Part shown: piece by piece, positions 4,668-7,068 of the stretch
Position numbering within the stretch: position 1 is the first letter of the stretch
Layout of the letters: each line of letters opens with the position of its first letter
Assembly (NCBI GenBank): GCA_013349485.1
Contig: DUZM01000278.1
Coordinates: 1-7,068, forward strand
Direction: 5' to 3'
DNA length: 7,068 bases
From: Candidatus Hydrogenedentota bacterium
GTDB taxonomy: Bacteria > Hydrogenedentota > Hydrogenedentia > Hydrogenedentales > SLHB01
Notes under the pieces: generated by a model
Told to the model about the DNA's origin: nothing
The model's input: the letters and a program-made list of their open reading frames with translations, nothing else
Databases searched by the model: none
Program-made: the position numbers and the translations under genes

Positions 4668-6407
4668 CTATTCGTCATAGCTCGTCCGTATGCCGTATTT
4701 GCGGCTAAGATCGCGGACCTGGGCGAGGCGTTCGGGGGTTTCTCCTTCGAGATACATCTCGCCGATGAGGTCGTATATCTTCGAGAAGGCCCAATTGTAG
4801 GCGATTTGAGCGTCCCCGGAAGCGGCCTCCCCGAGGTCGGCACGGAATAAGACTTCTTTCTTCCTGTCACCGGCCAAGCCGCGCAGTCGCATGACGAATT
4901 CGTTTTCCTCTTCGGGGTCAAACCGTCCGTAGACGGTGACGACCTGGCCTTTGTAAAAGTCGGGGATCTCTTTTGGGTAGACCTCGTTGTGGGCGGTGCT
5001 CCCGTAGTCCGCTTCGAGTCCGACGAGGATGGGATCTTGGAGACGGCCGATGAACTCGGGCAGTTCTTGCTGGATTTCCTCAATGCGCTCGGCGACTTTC
5101 GCCGCGCCCTTGTTGCGATAGGCAAGCAGGTCGAGCAGTTGCTCGTTCACGGTGCGTCCGCCACCAAACGCGTAAATAGTGTTGCCCTGTTTGTTCTCGG
5201 CCGTAAGCGCGTTGATGATGGTGCGTCCATCGAGGATCCCCGTTGTCGGCTTGCCGTCGCTGATGACGAATACGACGCCGGGAAGGCCGTCGCGCGGCGC
5301 CTGACCGAGTACGGGCCGGATCGCGCGGTACACATCCGTCTCGCCGCCTCGTTCCAATCCTTCGAGAAACGTTTCGGCGGCGGCCTTGTTTTCTCGCGTA
5401 GCCGGGACGCGCTCGGGCTTGAACGAGGTGGACGTATCGCGGAACACGACGATGTTGAAGCAATCTTCCGGCCGAAGGGCGGCGATGACCTGAATCACGC
5501 CTTTGATCGTCTCGTTGAGCTTCCATTGGGCGATGCTTTTCGATGCGTCGATGATGAAGGTTAGGTCTTTCGGCAACACCTCGATTGCCTCGCCTTTCTT
5601 CGGGGCGATCCGCAACCGGAAGTAACCTTTATCTTCATCGGGGGGTAGATACGTGTCTATTGTCACGCCGACCAGGTCGTCGATGAACTCGTAGGGGGTT
5701 TCGCGGCGAATGGCTTCCGCAACTTGGCTGCTCGCCAGTGTGCGTTCCATAACGTCCACCGGATCCTGGGTGATTGCGGAATCCGGCGTGGGTACGCCGC
5801 CCTCGATGGCGGCTTGCGCGCGGGCCGCCGCGTCTTCGGGCCGCTTGGCACCGTCCGCCGGATGAGGTTTCCCGAAAGAAAGCACTTCGTCGACGGCGCG
5901 GTCTACTTCGCCGCGGAATACCGGCGTCTCGTGCTCTTCGAGGACGCGCACAGGACTAGGCCGCACCAGGCGCCGGACCACCTCGACGTCGCGGCGGGCC
6001 GTGGTCTCGGCAATCTCGATAATCTTGGCATCGATGGTTTCGGCGACGGCAGCGTCTTGGCCGAGCTCGTACTCACGCGCCACCTCCTCGCCGGCGAGTC
6101 GTTCGGAGAGGAGTGGGACGTCGACGGTCTTCCTTAAGAGCGATTCGATGGGGGTTAGCTCTTCGGCGTCGCGCGTAAGCAGGTCACGTATGGCCTCGGG
6201 CTTGGTTGCCAGGCCGGGGCGCGGCTCGGGGGGCTCGAGGGGCGGCGGCGGCTCGTCAAGCATCCGCACCCGATACCGTTGCGCAAGCTCGGGCGGCAGT
6301 TCGATCGCGCCTACCACGGTGATGTTGGGCGCAAATATCACCACCACCGCGTGGGCCGCGAGCGAAAGCCCCACACTGAGAGCAAACATCCACCTTCGAT
6401 CAATCAT
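4668..6407 (-). CDS. Membrane-anchored VWA-domain protein with TonB-like N-terminus and ITIH-like C-terminus
   Basis: The 579-aa product starts MIDRRWMFALSVGLSLAAHA, followed by VVVIFAPNI: one TM helix at ~8-27 carrying Ser15-x3-His19, the S-x3-H motif that TonB/TolA-type proteins use to engage ExbB/ExbD-type motors. A Pro-rich linker (DEPPPPLEPPEPRPG, 51-65) follows, again TonB-like, then a long charged region (~70-240). The VWA domain spans ~281-455 with complete MIDAS residues: D287-A-S289-K-S291, T357 in GGETDVYRAI, and D384 in VISDGKP. The tail (~534-577: AYNWAFSKIYDLIGEMYLEG, ending RDLSRKYGIRTSYDE) resembles the C-terminus of VIT-VWA/inter-alpha-trypsin-inhibitor heavy-chain-like proteins but stops just after YGIxT. 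No VIT domain is present. It is thus probably an inner-membrane protein with a periplasmic metal-dependent binding domain; its ligand is unknown. GAGGA overlapping the TPR stop, 9 nt before ATG 6407, indicates translational coupling to the TPR gene. Confidence 0.85.
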   Translation of the reverse strand: MIDRRWMFALSVGLSLAAHAVVVIFAPNITVVGAIELPPELAQRYRVRMLDEPPPPLEPPEPRPGLATKPEAIRDLLTRDAEELTPIESLLRKTVDVPLLSERLAGEEVAREYELGQDAAVAETIDAKIIEIAETTARRDVEVVRRLVRPSPVRVLEEHETPVFRGEVDRAVDEVLSFGKPHPADGAKRPEDAAARAQAAIEGGVPTPDSAITQDPVDVMERTLASSQVAEAIRRETPYEFIDDLVGVTIDTYLPPDEDKGYFRLRIAPKKGEAIEVLPKDLTFIIDASKSIAQWKLNETIKGVIQVIAALRPEDCFNIVVFRDTSTSFKPERVPATRENKAAAETFLEGLERGGETDVYRAIRPVLGQAPRDGLPGVVFVISDGKPTTGILDGRTIINALTAENKQGNTIYAFGGGRTVNEQLLDLLAYRNKGAAKVAERIEEIQQELPEFIGRLQDPILVGLEADYGSTAHNEVYPKEIPDFYKGQVVTVYGRFDPEEENEFVMRLRGLAGDRKKEVLFRADLGEAASGDAQIAYNWAFSKIYDLIGEMYLEGETPERLAQVRDLSRKYGIRTSYDE

Positions 6408-6419
6408 GGTCTCACGTCC

Positions 6420-7068
6420 TCAGTTTGCTTCGAGTTCTGCCAGCCGCGCGTTGGCCTTAGCGGCCTGCTCGCTCTCGGGATAGTCGCCAACGACTTCCTG
6501 GTAGATTTGTTTTGCGCGGTCGACGCCCTCCGATCGCTCGAAACACTGTGCCGCACGCCAGAGCGACTCCGGCGACAACTCCTCATGCAGGAAAAGGATG
6601 GCGACGCGCATGTAACTCCGCGCGGCGGCGTCAAAGTCCTCGTTGGCCTCGTGCAACTCGCCGAGCCGGAATCGGGCGCGGGCCGCGGTGTCGCCTTTAT
6701 TGGCGTTTGCCGCCTCTTCGTAGAGACGCATCGCTTTATCGAATTGGCCCTGGTTCTCGTAAAGTTTCGCCATACGGAACGTCGCGTCGAGGGCCGTACC
6801 GCTTCCCGGCGCGGCAGCGGCCGCGGCCTCGAACTTGGCGATGGCCTCGTCGGGCTTGCCTGCGAACTCGGCGCACTCGGCAATCTTGTAACGAGCGCGT
6901 TCCGGATTCGGGTAGTCGGGGTTCGCCTCGAGCAACGCCTGGAAGGCTGTGGCGGCGCGATCCCACTGTTGCTGGTCGAAAAGCCACTGGCCGCTCCACG
7001 CATAGGCCTCTTGGTTAAGCGGGACGTCGGGGAACTCGGTCATCACGCGAAGAAAGGCCGCCGCAGCC
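6420..7068 (-). CDS. TPR-repeat protein, C-terminal part (5' end outside window)
   Basis: The frame is open to the window edge and gives 215 residues to a TGA at 6420-6422. An internal GTG-ATG at 7041-7046 is unlikely to be the true start, because repeat-like sequence (AAAAFLRVMTEFPD) continues upstream of it. About five tetratricopeptide repeats follow one another, each with the A/G-x3-A-x-F/Y-x-A pattern: QQQWDRAATAFQALLEANPD, GKPDEAIAKFEAAAAAAPGS, GQFDKAMRLYEEAANANKGD, EDFDAAARSYMRVAILF, and GVDRAKQIYQEVVGDYPESE. TPR solenoids act as protein-docking surfaces, and such proteins often accompany TonB/ExbBD or Tol-Pal gene sets. The downstream VWA gene begins 12 bp after the stop, so the two are co-transcribed and probably work together. 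Localisation is undetermined, since any signal peptide lies outside the window. Confidence 0.85.
   Translation of the reverse strand, partial: AAAAFLRVMTEFPDVPLNQEAYAWSGQWLFDQQQWDRAATAFQALLEANPDYPNPERARYKIAECAEFAGKPDEAIAKFEAAAAAAPGSGTALDATFRMAKLYENQGQFDKAMRLYEEAANANKGDTAARARFRLGELHEANEDFDAAARSYMRVAILFLHEELSPESLWRAAQCFERSEGVDRAKQIYQEVVGDYPESEQAAKANARLAELEAN

Noticed and set aside
4989..5564. 191-aa plus-strand frame opposite the VWA domain
   Set aside because: Directly antisense to the MIDAS-bearing VWA coding sequence. A compositional shadow.
1..7068. CRISPR array, tRNA, rRNA or riboswitch
   Set aside because: No regularly spaced repeats, cloverleaf or known RNA motif was seen. The only repeats are the four cores at 1178-1297.

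Overview
The window comes from a GC-rich bacterial chromosome. It carries the 3' end of a DegT/DnrJ/EryC1-type sugar aminotransferase, an orphan secretion-ATPase-like P-loop protein, a divergent galactokinase-family GHMP kinase, a low-GC-looking accessory patch with a decayed HicBA toxin-antitoxin locus, and a TPR plus von Willebrand factor A (VWA) gene pair. The gene styles and a palindromic spacer built on GGGACAGTCCCTGTTTTGC suggest a Planctomycetes/Verrucomicrobia/Hydrogenedentes-like (PVC or neighbouring) organism. That is an impression from family style, not a measured placement.

Layout. Positions 1-153 (+) are the C-terminal 50 residues of the aminotransferase. Positions 154-372 are a spacer with one short near-palindrome. 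Positions 373-1128 (+) encode a 251-aa protein resembling only the C-terminal RecA-like half of CpaF/VirB11/PilT ATPases. A block of degenerate repeats ending in a near-perfect 19-bp-arm hairpin fills 1178-1297, between that gene and the convergent kinase (1298-2926, -). The kinase keeps the GHMP motifs and the catalytic Asp, but Met replaces the conserved Glu of the sugar-binding motif.

The stretch 2927-4667 looks visibly more AT-rich than its flanks. It holds an unrecognised two-TM protein (3120-3851, -), hicA broken by a 1-nt frameshift (3890-4139, -), an intact short hicB (4142-4351, -), a palindromic promoter/operator candidate (4404-4416), and a small unrecognised ORF (4326-4580, -) with a good ribosome binding site. 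I read it as an accessory insertion in decay.

Positions 4668-7068 (-) are a tight operon: a TPR protein that starts outside the window, then, 12 bp later, a 579-aa VWA protein. The VWA protein has a TonB-type N-terminus (one TM helix with an S-x3-H motif, then a Pro-rich linker), a full MIDAS site, and an inter-alpha-trypsin-inhibitor-like C-terminus. The combination suggests an envelope VWA protein that may be coupled to an ExbB/ExbD-type motor. This is the most interesting functional hypothesis in the window; the most solid unusual observation is the frameshifted hicA.
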